In this document: positions 1-12,602 of the stretch, in pieces | Numbering within the stretch: the first letter of the stretch is position 1 | Layout of the letters: every line of letters begins with the position of its first letter | Source: Molossus alvarezi | Lineage: Eukaryota; Chordata; Mammalia; Chiroptera; Molossidae | Direction of reading: 5' to 3' | Assembly: GCA_037176705.1 (NCBI GenBank) | Contig: CM073886.1 | Span: 1,178,001 to 1,242,000, forward strand | DNA: 64,000 nucleotides | Position numbers and translations under genes: made by a program | The notes under the pieces: generated by a model | What the model saw: the letters and a program-made list of their open reading frames with translations, nothing else | Databases searched by the model: none | Told to the model about the DNA's origin: nothing

Positions 1-2441
1 TATTATGTAGTGGCCTTCTTTGTCTCTAATTATGGCCTTCATTTTGAAATCTATTTGATCAGACATTAGTATTGCTACCACAGCTTCTTTTTTTTCCCCC
101 ATTTGCTTGGAAGATTTTTTCCATCCCTTCACTTTCCATCTATGTGAGTCTTTTATTATGAAGTGGGTCTCTTGTAAACAACATATAGATGTGTCATGCT
201 TTTTTATCCAATCAGCTACTCTGTGTCTTTTTATGGGTTCATTTAATCCATTTACATTTAAGGTGATGATTGATATGTACTTATATTTTACCATTTTTGT
301 TTAGTGTGGCTCTATTTTTCTTCCCATTTTTCCTGCTAATTCCAGCAGTCCTTTTAACATTGCTTGCAGTGCTGGTTTGGTGCTAATGTATTCCTTTAGT
401 TTTTTTTTTGTCTGGGAACCTCTTTATTTGACCTTCCATTTTGAATGATTGCCTTGCTGGGTAGAGTAGTCTTGGATTCAGATCATTGTTTTTCATGACC
501 TTAAATACTTCATGCCATTCCTTTCTGGCCTGTAGTCTTCCTTGTGAGAAGTTAGCTGAGAGCCGTATCAGGTTTCCTTTATATGTAACCTGTTGCTTAT
601 CTCTTGCTGCTTTTAGGATTCTCTCTTTGTCTTTAATTTTTGGGATTTTAATTACTATGTGTCTTGGTGTGGGCCTGTTTGGGTTCTTCTTACTTGGGGC
701 TCTCTGTGCTTTGTGAAATTGAATGCCTTCTTCCTTCATCAAATTAGGAATGTTTTCTGTCACTATTTCTTTGAATATATTCTCTAACACTTGCTCATTT
801 TCTTCTTCTTTGGGGACTCCTATGATTCGAATATTATTACATTTCCAGTTGTCCCACAGTTCTCTTAAGCTGTCTTCCTGATTTTTAATCTTTTTTTCTT
901 TTGGTTTTCAGATTGGTTGATTTTTTCTACCCTGTCTTCTAATTCACTGATCTGATCATCAGCTTCCTCTACTTTGCTTTTTAGAACTTCCAATGTGTTT
1001 TTTATTTCTGATATGTCGTTTTTAATTTCCAACTGGTTGATTTTCATCATTTCTATATCTTTATTCATGGTGCTCATGTCCTTACACATGCTGTTGAGCT
1101 TCCTCAAGGTCATGGCTCTGAATTCTAGTTCTGTTTACTTGCTTAACTGCACCTCCTTTATCTCATCTTTGTTAGAGGTCTCCTGTTCTTTCATTTGGCT
1201 TTTGTTTCTTCTTTTTCATCATTTTGGCTATTAGAGTGGGCTTTGGAGTCTGCCAAATTTTCCCTGTGTGTGTCGGTGTTCTGCTGTTTGTGGCTCTCTC
1301 TCTTGGGTTTTGATGAGGCAGGGAGGACCCACCTAACCACCACTGTCAAGTCTTTCCTTTCCTCTAGCTTTTTTCTTTCTGGAGGCTATTAGTAGAGGTC
1401 ACCTGAAGACCTTTTGTTTGTGAGTTTCCTAAAAAACTCCCTCAGGTGCTCAGTGTAAGAAGATTTTCCGAGGGTGGGGCAGCTGCTGGTTGTTAATGTG
1501 CTGCAATTAGCATTTCAATGGCCACCAGGTGGGGTTGAATATCTGAGGGAAGGGACACCACCTCTCCCCAAGGCCCTGGGAAGTCATAAGATGACCACAG
1601 TCCTGTGTGGTAGCACCCAGAAAAAGCTCTTAGCACTCTCCAAATTCCGAGTGTTCCCACACAGTTCCAGTCCAGTCTGCCTTCCCTCTGCCGAAGCCCA
1701 AGGTGAGTGGCTGCTGCCTATTTAGCCTTCATTTAGACTCTGCATCGTGGAGCCGCCTGGGACTTTTAACTTGATTTCGTTGCTCCCAGCTAAGGGCGAT
1801 CTAGTCTGTCGCACTCGCCGAGGTTGTAGCACTGAACCAAGTTTGCCATTCTTAGCCGAGGTTGCAGCCAAGGCAGCAGCAACTTCCCGCCGAGTTTTCT
1901 GGTCTCTGCCTAGTCTGTGTGGCACCCGCCGAGGGCTTAGCATGCAGCCGAGGTGGCAGCAGCTTCTTGGCGAGCCCCTGGTCTCAGCTGAGTCCATGCT
2001 GCACCAGCTGCAAACTTAGCACCAGATGAGGTGGCAGCAGCTGCCCATTGAGCACCCTGGTCTCAGCCAAGTTTTTGCAGCACCAGCCAAGGGCTTTGCA
2101 TGCAGCCGAGGCGGTCGCAGCTTCCTGCCGAGACCCTGGTTTTAGCCAAGTCCATGTGGCAGCAGCCGAGGGCTTTGGTTGCAGCCGAGGCGGCAGCAGC
2201 TTCCCTCCGAACCCCCTGGTCCCAGTCGAGTTTGCTGGTCCCAGCCCAGGCCACTGTGGACCGTAGTCTCCCAGCCCTCTTTCACTTCCTCACAAGTCAG
2301 TGTCCCTGGTTATGTGGTTCTCCAGGCTGCCTTTCTGTTGCTCCTTCCTGACGATTTGTCTTTATTTTCGTTTTAAATCCAGTTTGGTCCTGGAAGATGG
2401 TCTGTGTAGCTTCATTTACTCCACCGCCACTTTTTCTTTCC
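1..2441 (-). mobile_element. L1 element F, 5' part (runs off left edge)
   Basis: LINE-1 on the minus strand. Reading right to left there is a GC-rich 5'UTR (about 2,441-1,330), ORF1 remnants (about 1,320-345) and the start of ORF2 (start codon 294-292, then endonuclease-domain sequence to base 1). The 5' end lies near 2,441, where a GTGGCGGTGG-like start abuts the ORF2 sequence of another L1 (E) on the same strand, so F is inserted in E. ORF1 is broken: open stretches 790-383 and 1,113-865 are separated by frameshifts or stops. The ORF1 pieces show the coiled-coil and C-terminal RNA-binding regions typical of ORF1p. Its 3' end lies outside the window, so no TSD can be tested. Confidence 0.9.
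1800..2265 (-). repeat. ~79-bp tandem monomers in 5'UTR of L1 F
   Basis: A gcagccgaggYggcagcagc-like core recurs at about 1,871, 1,951, 2,029, 2,109 and 2,188, a spacing of 78-80 bp. This is about five units inside the L1 5'UTR. Tandem monomers in L1 5'UTRs act as promoter units in rodents. Here the promoter role is inferred from position only. Confidence 0.75.
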
Positions 2442-5400
2442 ATTAGTTCTTTTTTGAATGTTCTGTAAACTTGCTTTGTGAAGCTGGTCGGGCCTGGTCT
2501 TTTGTTTGCTGGGAGAGTCTGGATTACATCTTAAATTTCTTTTGTTGTTATTGGTCTGTGCATGTTTTCTATCTCTTCCTGGTTCAGTTTTGGGAGACTA
2601 TGTGTTTCTAGAAATATGTCCATTTCAGTTAGATTGTCAAATTTGTTGTATAATTGTTCATAATATTTGTTAAAAATATCACTTGTATTTCTGTGGTGTC
2701 AGTTATTATTTCTTCTCTTTTATTTCTGATTTTGTGTATTTGGGTTTTCTTTCTTTTTGATTCTTGGTGAGTTTAACTAACCATCCACCAATCTTGTTTA
2801 TCTTCTCAAAGAACCAGCTCTTTGTTTCATTGATCCTTTGATTGTCTTTTTGGTGTCCGTGTCATTTATTTCTGCTCCGATCTTTACTATTTTCTTTCTT
2901 CTACTTGCCCTGGGGTTTTATTTCTGTTTGCTTTTTAGTTCTTCAAATGCTGGGGTTATATACTCTATTAGAAATTTTTCTTGCTTCCTGAAATAGGCCT
3001 TTAGTTCTATGAACTTCCCTCTCAGAACTGCCTTTGCTGCATCCCATACCTTTTGAATTGTTGTGTGTACATTTTCATTGGCTTCCAGGAAGTTTTTAAT
3101 TGCTTCATTGATCTCCATGGTAACGCATTTATTGTTCAACAACATGCTATTAGCCTCCATGTTTTCAAATGTTTTTGCACGTTCTTGTTGGAATTGATTT
3201 CTAGTTGCATGCCATTGTGATCTGAGAAGATGCTTGATATAATTTCAATCTTCTTGAACTTGCAGAGACTCAGTTTGTGTCCTAACCTGTGGTCTATCTT
3301 TGAGAATGTCTTATGTGCACTTGAGAAGAACGTTGAGAATTTTGCGGTTTTGGGGTGTAATTCTCTGTAGATATTTATTAATTCCATTTGATCTAGCGCT
3401 TTGTTTAGAGTCTTTGTTTCCTTGTTAATTTTTTGTCTAGAAGATCTATTCAATGATGTCAGCAGGGTATTGAAATCCCCAGCTCTGATTTTATTGCTGT
3501 TGATTTCTCCTTTGAAGTCCTCCAGAAGATTTATAATATATGTTGGTGCTCCTATATTGGGTGCATATATGTTTACCAAGGTTATATCTTCCTGTTGGAT
3601 AGATCCTTTCAAAATTATGTAGTGGCCTTCTTTGTCTCTAGTTATAGCCTTCATTTTGAAATCTACTTTATCAGATATGAGTATTGCTATCCAAGCTTTT
3701 TTTGCTTTCCGTTTGCTTGAACGATTTTTTCTATTTCTTCACTTTCAACCTATGTAAATCTTTTGTTGTGAGGTGGGTTTCTTGTAAACAATATATGTGA
3801 GTCATGCTTTCTAATTCAGTCAGCTACTATGTGTCTTTATCGGAGCATTCAAAGGTGATTAATTATCACATTTAAGGTGATAATTAATATGTACTTATTT
3901 ATTGCTATTTTTGTTTAGTGTGATCCTATTTTTCTTCCTATTTTTTCTACTCATTACAGCAGTTTTTTCAGCATATCTTGCAATGCTCGTTTGGGGTTAC
4001 TATATTCCCTTAACCTTTTTTTTTGGTCTGGAAAGCTCTCTATTTGATCTTCTATTTTGAATGATAGCCTTGCTGGATAGAGTAGTTTGGGATTCACATC
4101 CTTGTTTTTCATGATCTTGATTACTTCATGCCACTTCTGGCCTGTAATATTTCTTTTGAGAAGTCATCTGACAACCTTATGTTTTTTTTTGTTTGTTTTT
4201 TGTAAATAAGCTGTTGCTTATCTCTTGCTGCCATTAAGATTCTCTCTGTCTTTAATTTGGGGCATTTTAATTACTATGTGTCTTAGTGTGGGCCTTTTGG
4301 TGTTCTTACTTTGGGCTCTCTATGCTTGTTAAACTTGAATGCGTTCTTCCTTCACCGAGTTAGGAAATTTTCTGTCACCATTTCTTCAAATATATTCTCT
4401 AAGCCTTGCCCATTTTCTTCCTCTTCTGTGACTACTATAATGCGAATGTTATTACATTTCCAGTTGTCCCACAGTTCTCTTAAGCTATCTTCCTGTTTTT
4501 AAATAGTTTTTTCTTTTATTTTTTTGATTGGTTGATTTTTTTTTTTTTACCCTATTCTAATTCACTGATCCAGTCCTCAGCTTCCTCTACTCTGCTGGTT
4601 AGTCCTTCCAATGTGTTCTTAATTTTTGGTATGTCATTCTTTATTTATACGGGGTTGGTTTCTAGTGTTTCTATATCTTTACTCATGGTGCCGATGTCAT
4701 TACCCATGCTTTTGAGCTTACTCAAGATTACGGTGGCTCTGAACTCTACCTCTGATAATTTGCTTAGCTGCATTTCATTGATGTCATCTGCGATAGAGTT
4801 CTCTTGTTCTTTCATTTGGGATTTGTTTCTTTTTTCACCATTTTGACTATCTAAATGGGTTTTTGAGCCTGCCAAATTTTCCCTGTGGGTGTTGGTGTTC
4901 TGATGTTTGTGGTTCCCTTACTGTATTTCGATTAGTTAGGGAGGCCCATGTTAAATACCACTGTCCAGTCATTTTTTCCTGGGTAGATTTGCAAGCCCAA
5001 GAAATGTTAAATTTTTCTTTAGCTTTTTTCTGTTTCCTAGTAGTCTCAGTTACTCAGTGCCTTGAAATATAGCCCTGGTCTTTTGCCTAAGAGGATTTCC
5101 AGAAGGTGGGATAGATGCTGGTTATTAGTGAGCCTCAATTTGCATTTTTTGCCTCACCTGGGAAAGGCTGGATCTCCAAGGGTGGGAGAGCTGCTGCTTT
5201 TTTCCACAGCTCTGGAAAGGAGCACACTGGCCACCATCCTTTGTGATCGCAACTCAGCAAAAAACCCTGAGTTCTCTTTAAATTCCAGATGTCCCCAAAA
5301 AGTTCCACCCCAGTCTGCCCTCCCTTTGCTGTAGCACCCAGGTGAGTGGCTGTGGCTATTTTGCTCTGTCCTGGCTCTCTGTGTTATAGATCTGGCTTGG

Positions 5401-6766
5401 TCTTTATTCTCCAAAAGCAGTGCTCACAGCTAAGACCATTGCTCTCTGTGGGCTCCCAGTCTGCCACCCCCTCTCTCCTCTGCAGATTTTACCAGTGTTT
5501 CTGGTTATATGGTTCAGTCCTACTGCTTTTCTCTTGCTTTCTTGTAGGATTTGTCTTTATTTTAGTTGTAATGTTTGATTGGTCCTGGGAGATCAAGTGT
5601 ATAGCTTCTATTCACTTCTCCATTTTTACATTCTTTATGCCTATATTGCAGCTACGTCGCACAGGCTTTTCTGGTGCCCCAGCACCCTGCAGGTCCCACG
5701 GTATCTAGATCACACAGTCTCTTTGGGGAACCAACTCTATGCCTATGTTATGGGCTGCTGGGTTGCACAGGCCTCTCTGGTCTTCAGCACCACACAGGTC
5801 CCATGGGTAACTGGATTGCACAGTCCTTGCTGGGTCGCACAGGCCTCTCTGGTGCCCCTACACTCTGCAGGTTTTATGGACAGACAGCTGGTTTGCAACA
5901 GTCCTTCTTGGCTCCAGCTTCCCACCACTTGTGTGGGCTACATGGTTGCACAAGCCAATCTGGTGCCCCAGAACCTTGCAGTGCCCATGCGTGGGCAGCT
6001 GGATTGCACCAGTCCTTCTTTGTCTTTGGCTTCCCATCGCTCTTGTGGTCCTCTCAGTTGCACAGGCTTCTCTGGTACCTCAGCTCCCCACAGGACACAC
6101 AGGTAGCTGGATTGCACCAGTCCCTCTTTAGCTTCAGCTTCCCACTGCTCTTGTGAGCTTCTAGATTTCACAGGCCTCTGTGGAGCCCCAGGTCTTTCCT
6201 GTGGTGTCTGGAGAGTGCCTGTGACCCATGAGTTTCAACTCCTGCTCAGATTTTGCTTTAGTTTTTGGGGATGGGTCTCAGTTGCTGGTGTGTGCTTCTG
6301 TTGCCTGGGGATGGATGTCTGTTCCCCAGCCTTTGTTGCTGGGGGTATATCTTGACTCTGATTGGGGTGCTACTGTGGGAAATGGTGCTGGACTCCTGGG
6401 TTTCAGCAGCTTTCATGACCAGCACTTTGGGAGCTCCACTACTGTGCACTGGTCTGTGTTGACACAGAGTGTCCACTGGTCAAATGGTGCTACATGCACT
6501 GGTGAGCTTAGGATGCTGGGCCCTATCTACTCCCACTGCCTCCTCTCAGGGAAAACCTGGGATCTTCCAATATGGTGAGATCTCCTCCCAGTGCAGGGAT
6601 AAGCACCCTGAATAGCCATTTACTGCTGTAGCCAGCTGCTCCCATTCACAACACAGGAACTTTCTGCTTCATGTCTCTGCACTGCTGGAGTTTGGTTGTT
6701 CACTTTCATGTCCACTTACACTCTCTCACACACCCTCCCTGTGGGCCTGCTTGCCACCATCTTCCC
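2442..6766 (-). mobile_element. Older L1 element E (ORF2 5' half, ORF1, 5'UTR)
   Basis: A minus-strand L1 interrupted on its left by L1 F. Right to left: an extended 5'UTR (6,766-4,900) ending in a GCCACCATCTTCCC-like 5' terminus, ORF1 remnants (about 4,880-3,960), an inter-ORF gap, and the ORF2 start near 3,905 with endonuclease and early RT sequence down to 2,442. The best ORF2 stretch is 3,654-3,136 (172 codons), with recognisable endonuclease-domain sequence including a GDFN motif (changed to AGDFN context). ORF1 and ORF2 contain many stops and frameshifts, so this is an old copy. Its 5'UTR is longer than that of F and carries 73/110-bp repeats upstream of the segment where younger L1s begin. 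Confidence 0.88.
5640..6185 (-). repeat. 73-bp-type monomers (irregular) in 5'UTR of L1 E
   Basis: The motif gcacaggcctctctggtgcc recurs at about 5,656, 5,761, 5,834, 5,944, 6,057 and 6,167. Spacing is 73 bp for one interval and about 105-113 bp for the others. The reverse complement matches the monomer of the array at 9,690-20,424 (ccagagaggcctgtgc...gggactgtg...ccagttaccc). It lies upstream of the conserved 5'UTR block that in younger L1s forms the 5' end. Confidence 0.75.
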
Positions 6767-6771
6767 TGGAC

Positions 6772-6989
6772 TATTTTTTTTTATTTTAGATAGAGTGAAA
6801 GGGAGGGATGAAAGAGAGAGAGAGTAACATCAATACAAGACAGATATATTGCTTGGTTTTCTCCTGCATGACCCCCATTAGTGCTGGAGGTTGATCTGTC
6901 ACCCAGGTACATGTCCTTGATCAGGAATTAAACCAATAACCTTTAGATGCACAGGCTGATGCTTTAACCACTGAGTGACACCGGCCAGG
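6772..6989 (-). mobile_element. VES-type SINE (old copy)
   Basis: tRNA-derived SINE. On the plus strand it runs from a T-rich tail through a gatagagtgaaagg and (GA)n section to the head, which ends ...ctgagtgacaccggccagg. On the minus strand the head starts cctggccgg, followed by a degenerate A box and B box. It is clearly diverged from the copy at 63,390. It abuts the 5' end of L1 E. No clear TSD is visible. Confidence 0.8.
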
Positions 6990-7859
6990 ACATGGCTTAA
7001 AATATTATCTAGACCCAACTCTTACAGAAAACAATGCAGAAATCTGAGACTCAGTGTGAACTTCCACCCTCACTTAAGCAGGTGACATACAGAGACAAAG
7101 GACAATTAGATAGAGAATCTCAGCTACAAATACCAGTACATACATTAAAAATCACCAGCCATTTCAAAAGCATGAAATTTATAAAAGTGTGACATCAAGC
7201 AACAAACAAGGAGGAAGACCTTAACAAGGAAATAAACCTAACAAAGCCCCAGAATAGGATTTTAAAGAAAGTATAATGGTATGTAGCAGGGTAGCACATT
7301 CATGAAATAAAGACTGTGGTGATATAAAATAATTGATTAGTGATATTGCAAATGAAAAAATATATAATTGTTAAAAGAAAAATATTAAATAAATGTTCCA
7401 AGGATCATAGTGGACCCAGCTGAAGAATAAAGTAGTGAGGTGAAACATCAAGCTGATGATTTTTTCCTAAGATGTGACACATAGGGATAAGGAATTGTGC
7501 TGTATGAAAGTTTTGAGGGAAGCTGGTTCACTTCCAGCTATGACGCAGGCTCAGAGGGTGTAGTTTTCCAAACTTTTTTCATAAATGGACCAAACTTTCT
7601 CAGCTCTTTTATGTTTTATAAGCAGGAAGTCCATTTCCAGATCACCCTGTCTCTGGGTGTTAAAAAGCCATCTCCTAAAGTTCTCAGTAATCTGAGAGAC
7701 AACTGATTCACCTCCATACTGCTAAGGGGTCACTTTCCTCTTCTGGCATCTGATCTCTTTTCCTTCTAGGCTTTCAAAGTTGACTTTTTTTAAAATTAAA
7801 AGTATATTATAAAGATTATCTATGTGTTTTAAAAGGAAAAATTTCAGCTCCTTCTGTGA
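6990..7859. other. Unassigned AT-rich interval
   Basis: No convincing open reading frame, SINE or recognisable L1 coding segment is visible. It is AT-rich and could be an old L1 untranslated region or anonymous intergenic sequence. The longest open frame (7,497-7,706, 69 codons) shows no family features. Confidence 0.5.
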
Positions 7860-8657
7860 GGCCCACATTATCCTAATTGCAAAGTTAATGATGCTACAAA
7901 GAAAAGAAAATTATATGCCAGTATCCCTGATGAACATAGCTGCTTAAGTCCTCAACAAACTTACCGAACCAGATCCAGAAATATGTTCAAAAGATCATAT
8001 ACCAGGATAACGTGGAATTTATTCCGGGGATGCAAGGTGGTTACAATATTCATAAATCAATAAATGTGATACATATACCACATTAAAAAAATGAAGGTAA
8101 TAGTTACATAATCATATCAATGGATGCATTTGATAGAATCCAACATCCATTTATGGTAAAAACTTATGCTAAGTGGGAATACAGGGAACATACCTTAATG
8201 TAATAAAGGCCATATATAACAAACACACAGTCAACATCAAACACAATGGTGAAAAACTAAAGTTTTTCCCTTAAGATCTGAACAGGACAGGGATATACGC
8301 TTTCACCACTCATATTCAACACAGTACTGGAAGTCTTAGCCACAGCAATCAGACAACAAGGAGAAATAAAAGACAACCAAATTGGAAAGGAATAAGTAAA
8401 ATTGTCATTATTTGCAGATGACATGACACTGTATATACAGAACCTGAAAGGTTTCACCAAAAAACTATTAGAAGTGATAAATGAATTAAGTAAAATAGCA
8501 GGATACAAAATAAATATGCATAGATTAGTTGCATTTTTATACAACAATAATGAACTATCAGAAGAAAAATCTAATAAAACAATCACATTTACAACAGCAT
8601 GAAAAAAATAATGAAATACCTAGGAATACATTTAACCAAGGTAGTGCAAGACTTGTA
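7860..8657 (+). mobile_element. Old L1 ORF2 fragment N
   Basis: Plus-strand fragment of the L1 reverse transcriptase region. It keeps the order seen in intact L1 ORF2: the segment before the RT core, '[12 protein letters not shown]'-like sequence, and the FADD catalytic motif in the open stretch 8,402-8,602. It is heavily diverged with many stops. It ends at about 8,657 within the sequence that follows the palm domain. No A-tail or TSD is visible, so it is a truncated relic. Confidence 0.85.
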
Positions 8658-9062
8658 GTCCTGGGTTATGCAGCATTACAGCAACAGAGATGAGACCAGT
8701 CTGAAGGAAACACTAGTCTCCCACCCAGAGTGGCTGCCCAGCTACAGCACCCCTGTTGGCAAGGCTGTGTCTGGTTTCAGCTGGGTAGTCTCACAGCCAC
8801 TGTAAGCAGAGCCTACCTCTGCCCCCAGAGCAGCCATGGTGGGGAGGGCACAGCTGGTGGGTGGGGGCAGATGCTGAGTGTGGTTTGCAGTTCAGGTGAA
8901 GGCAGCAGCTGCCACTGCATGATGCCCTGGGCACTAAAAGACCCAGACACAAGTGTGCAGGAGTAGTGGGGCAGTCAGGGCACCATTGGTCCACTGCCAG
9001 AGGAAGTCCATGAGTGGTGGGTGTGTGTCCTCAGCCCCTTTGGGAATTATCCACTTTCCTTA
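8658..9062. other. Unassigned GC-richer interval
   Basis: About 400 bp with higher GC than its surroundings, between an L1 relic and a SINE. Several 60-80 codon open frames are present, none with recognisable features. It might be a diverged repeat or LTR fragment. I cannot name it. Confidence 0.4.
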
Positions 9063-9289
9063 TTTATTTATTCCTCACCTGAGGACATTCTTACATTTAT
9101 CTTCAGACAGAGTGGGAGAAAGAGAGAAAAACATCAATGTGAGAGAGACACATTGGTTGCTTCCCACACAACCCTGACCAAGGCCAGGAACAAACCACAA
9201 ACAAGGTACATGCCCTTGACCAGACTCAAACCCGGGACTCTTTAGTCCATGGGCCAACACTCTTAACTGCTGAGCCAAACTGACCAAGG
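9063..9289 (-). mobile_element. VES-type SINE
   Basis: Has the same plan as the other VES copies: 'ttcctcacctgaggacattc' at the tail side, then agacagagtggg with (GA)n, aacatcaatgtg, and at the right end ctgctgagccaaactgaccaaggc, the tRNA-like head on the minus strand. It is moderately diverged. It lies immediately beside a second SINE in the same orientation. Confidence 0.88.
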
Positions 9290-9571
9290 CTAGTCTGCAA
9301 TGTTTGTTTGTTTGTTTTCTCCTTACCCAAGGATATTTTTCTATATTTTTTTGTTCAGATAGAGTAGGAGAAAGAGAGAGAAGGAGGAGGAGAGAGAGAA
9401 ACATTGATGTGAAAGGGACACATAGAGTGGCTGCCACCTGCACAACCTACCAGGGCTGGGGACAAACTGCAACTGAGGAATGCACCTTTAGTGGGAACCA
9501 AACCGAGTCTCACTGGACCACGAGACGATGCTCCAAACACTGAGTCTAACCGGCCAAAACTAGTCTGCAAT
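9290..9571 (-). mobile_element. VES-type SINE with 12-bp TSD
   Basis: The SINE body is 9,302-9,559. It is flanked by the direct repeat ctagtctgcaat at 9,290-9,301 and 9,560-9,571, a target-site duplication expected from L1-driven retrotransposition. The head on the minus strand ends in ccggccaaaac. A TTTG-repeat tail (tgtttgtttgtttg) sits at the 3' side. Confidence 0.9.
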
Positions 9572-9651
9572 TTTTAAACAAAATTTATAATGTTGAATGC
9601 TTATGTTGTTTTTACATTATTATTATTAACAAGGCACTGATAAAAGGCTCT

Positions 9652-9680
9652 CATATATATATGAATATATATATATATTG
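9652..9680. repeat. (AT)n microsatellite
   Basis: A short imperfect run of alternating AT immediately left of the 73-bp monomer array. Confidence 0.8.
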
Positions 9681-9689
9681 CATTTTGTC

Positions 9690-9966
9690 AAGACCTGCGG
9701 GGTGCTGAAGTACCAGAGAGGCCTGCGCGACCCACCAGGGACATTGCCATCCAATTACACACGGGACCTGAGGGGTGCTGAAACACCAGAGAGGCCTGTG
9801 TGATCCAGCAGGGACTATGCAATCTAGTTACTCATGGGAATTGTGGGGTCTTAAAACAACAAAGAGGCCTTTGTGACACAGCACAGACTGCATGATGCAC
9901 TTACCCACAGTCCTGCAGGGTGCTGAAACAACAGAGTCCTGTGCGACCCATCAGAAACTGTGTGAT
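9690..9966 (+). repeat. 73-bp monomer array, segment 1
   Basis: About four diverged monomers, each with the elements ccagagaggcctgtg, gacccagcagggactgtg, a (c/t)agttaccc stretch and a gggtgctgaa stretch. The segment ends at 9,966 with the 13-bp TSD of L1 C (agaaactgtgtga, 9,954-9,966). With the two L1 insertions removed, it continues at 12,616. Confidence 0.85.
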
Positions 9967-12602
9967 CTACACGGGGAGGTTTTACCGAACATTCAAAGAA
10001 GAACTAATACCCATTCTCCTCAAACTATTTCAAAAAATTCAAGAAGAAGGAAGACGTCCGAACTCATTTTATGAAGCCAGCATAATTCTAATTCCAAAAC
10101 CAGAAAAAGACACAACAAAGAAAGAAAACTACAGGACAATATGCCTGATGAACAAAGATGCCAAAATCCTGAACAAAATACTAGCAAATTGAATCCAGCA
10201 ATACACCAAAAAAATATCCACCATGACCAAGTGGGATTTATGCCAGGGATGCAAGATTGGTACAATATTCACAAATCCATAAATGTGATACACCACATAA
10301 ATAAAATGAAGAATGAAAACCACATGATAATATCAATAGAGGCTGAAAAACCTTCGACAAAATTCAGCATCCATTTCTGATAAAACGCTCAGCAGTGTTG
10401 GAGTAGAGGGATCATATCTAGACATAATAAAGGCCATATATGAAAGACCTACAGCCAACATCATACTGGGCAAAAACTAAAAGCATTTCCCTTAAGAACA
10501 GGAACAAGGCAAGGATGCTCACTTTCACCACTCCTATTTAACATAGTACTGGAAGTCTTAACCATAGCAATCAGACAGGAAGAAAAAATAAAAGGGATCC
10601 AAATTTGAAAGGAGGAAGTAAAATTGTCATTATTTGCAGATGACATGATACTATACATAGAAAACCCCAAAGACTCCATCAAAAGTTACTAGACTTAATA
10701 AATGAATTTGGCAAAGCAGAAGGATTCAAAATTAACGTCAAGAAATCAATAGCATTCTTATACACCAATGATGAACTCACAGAAAGAGAAACTAAGCAAA
10801 AAATCCCATTTACTATTGCGGCAAAAAATTAAGATAGCAAGGAATAAACTTAACCAAAGAAATAAAGGAACAATTCGCAGAAAACTACAGGTCACTGAAA
10901 AAAGAAATACAGGAAGATATAAAAAATTGAAAGCACATACCCTGTTCATGGATTGGAAGAATTAAGATCATTAAAATGTCCATATTACCCAAAGCAATGT
11001 ATAGATTCAACGCAATCCCCATCAAAATACCAACAGCATACTTTAGAGAATTAGAACAATTATTTCAAAAATTCATATGGAACCAAAAAAGGCCTCAAAT
11101 AGCCACAGCAATGTTGAAAAGGAAGAACAAAGTTGAAGGGATCACAATACCAGATTTCAGGTTATACTACAAAGCCACTGTAATCAAAACAACCTGGTAC
11201 GGGCACAAGAACAAGCATATAGGCCAGTGGAACAGAATAGAGAACCGAGTAGTGGACCCAAGGCAATATGCTCAATTAATATTTGACAAAAGTGGCAAGA
11301 GCATACAGAGGAGTAAGAACAGCCTCTTTAATAAATGGTGCTGGGATAATTGGACAGCTACTTGCATAAAAATGAAACTAGACCATCAACTTACACCCTA
11401 CACCAAAATAAACTCAAAATGGATAAAAGACTTAAATGTAACTCATGAATCCATAAAAATCCTAGAAGAGACTGTAGGCAACAAAATTTCAGACATCATA
11501 CGCAGCAGAATTTGTACTGACACATCACCTAAGGCAATAGTAACAAAGGAGAAAATGAACACATGGGACTACATCAAACTCAAAAGCTTCTGCACAGCGA
11601 AAGATACAATCATCAAAACAGAAGGGCTACCCACTGTATGGGAGAGCATAGTTGCCAATGATATAAGAGATAAGGGGTTAATTTCCAATACATATAGAAT
11701 GCTCATACAACTCCACAAAAGGAAGACAAAGAATCCAATTTAAAAATGGCCAGAGGAACTAAATAGACACCTCTCCAAACAGAACATACAAATGGCTAAG
11801 AAACATATGAAGAAATGCTCATCATCACTAATCATTAGAGAGATGAAAATTAAAACAACAATGAGGTATCACCTTACAAATGTCAGAATGGCTGCCATCA
11901 ACAAATCATCAAACAACAAGTGTTGGCGATGGTGTGGAGAAAAGGGGACTCTAGGGCACTGCTGGTGGGAATGCTAACTGCTGCAGCCACTATGGAAAAC
12001 AATATGGTGTTACCTCAAAAAATTAAAAATTGAACTTCCATTTGACCCAGTGATCCCACTTCTAGGAATATACCCTTAGAAGCCTAAAACACCAATCAGA
12101 AAGAATATTTGTACCCCCACCTTTGTAGCAGCACTATTTACAATAGCTAAGATCTGGAAGCAGCCCAAGTGTCCATCAGTAGACGAATGGATAAAAAAGC
12201 CGTGGTACATATACACAATGGAGTACCACGCAGCTGTAAGATAGAAAGATCTTTTATCCTTTGAGACTACATGGAGGGACCTGGAGAGTATCATCCTAAG
12301 TGAAACAAGCCAAACAGAGAAAGACAAGTTTCATATGATCTCACTTAAATGTGGAATATAATGAACATAACAGTCTGAGGAAGGGGGTAGTCCCAGAGAC
12401 GCAGAAGTGGGATACAGACTGACAATCCCCTAAATAGGGGTGTGGTGGGGAAGAGATAAACCACAGAACTTATATGCATGTATGCATGAACAGTGGACAT
12501 GGACAACAAACTGGGGAAAGGGCAGGGATGGGGGGAGGAATCAGTGGGGGGAAAAGGAGAAACATCTGTAACAAAAATAAATTAATAAAAAGAAAGAAAG
12601 AA
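9967..12602 (+). mobile_element. 5'-truncated L1 element C
   Basis: Plus-strand L1 of 2.6 kb, starting within ORF2 just before the RT core and ending in AATAAAAAGAAAG. It is bounded by a perfect 13-bp TSD, agaaactgtgtga, at 9,954-9,966 and 12,603-12,615, so it was inserted into the monomer array. The 3'UTR has the G-rich tract and the acatctgtaacaaaaat end shared by all L1s here. Confidence 0.93.
9990..12360 (+). pseudogene. L1 C ORF2 C-terminal part (broken)
   Basis: Remnant of L1 ORF2p (endonuclease/reverse transcriptase), from the region before the RT core to the C-terminal stop. The [16 protein letters not shown] motif is present near 10,625-10,655, where the frame reads FADD. The longest open stretch is 10,976-11,743 (255 codons), covering the region downstream of the palm. 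The Cys-rich C-terminus ([19 protein letters not shown]) is visible before 11,977. Several frameshifts and stops show that it cannot encode a full protein, and the N-terminal endonuclease is missing because of 5' truncation. Confidence 0.88.

Noticed and set aside
5579..6156. Overlapping 116-175-codon open frames in the 73-bp repeat of L1 E and similar ones in other monomer regions
   Set aside because: Open frames arise in several phases through tandem repeats of a stop-poor unit. They lie in an L1 5'UTR.
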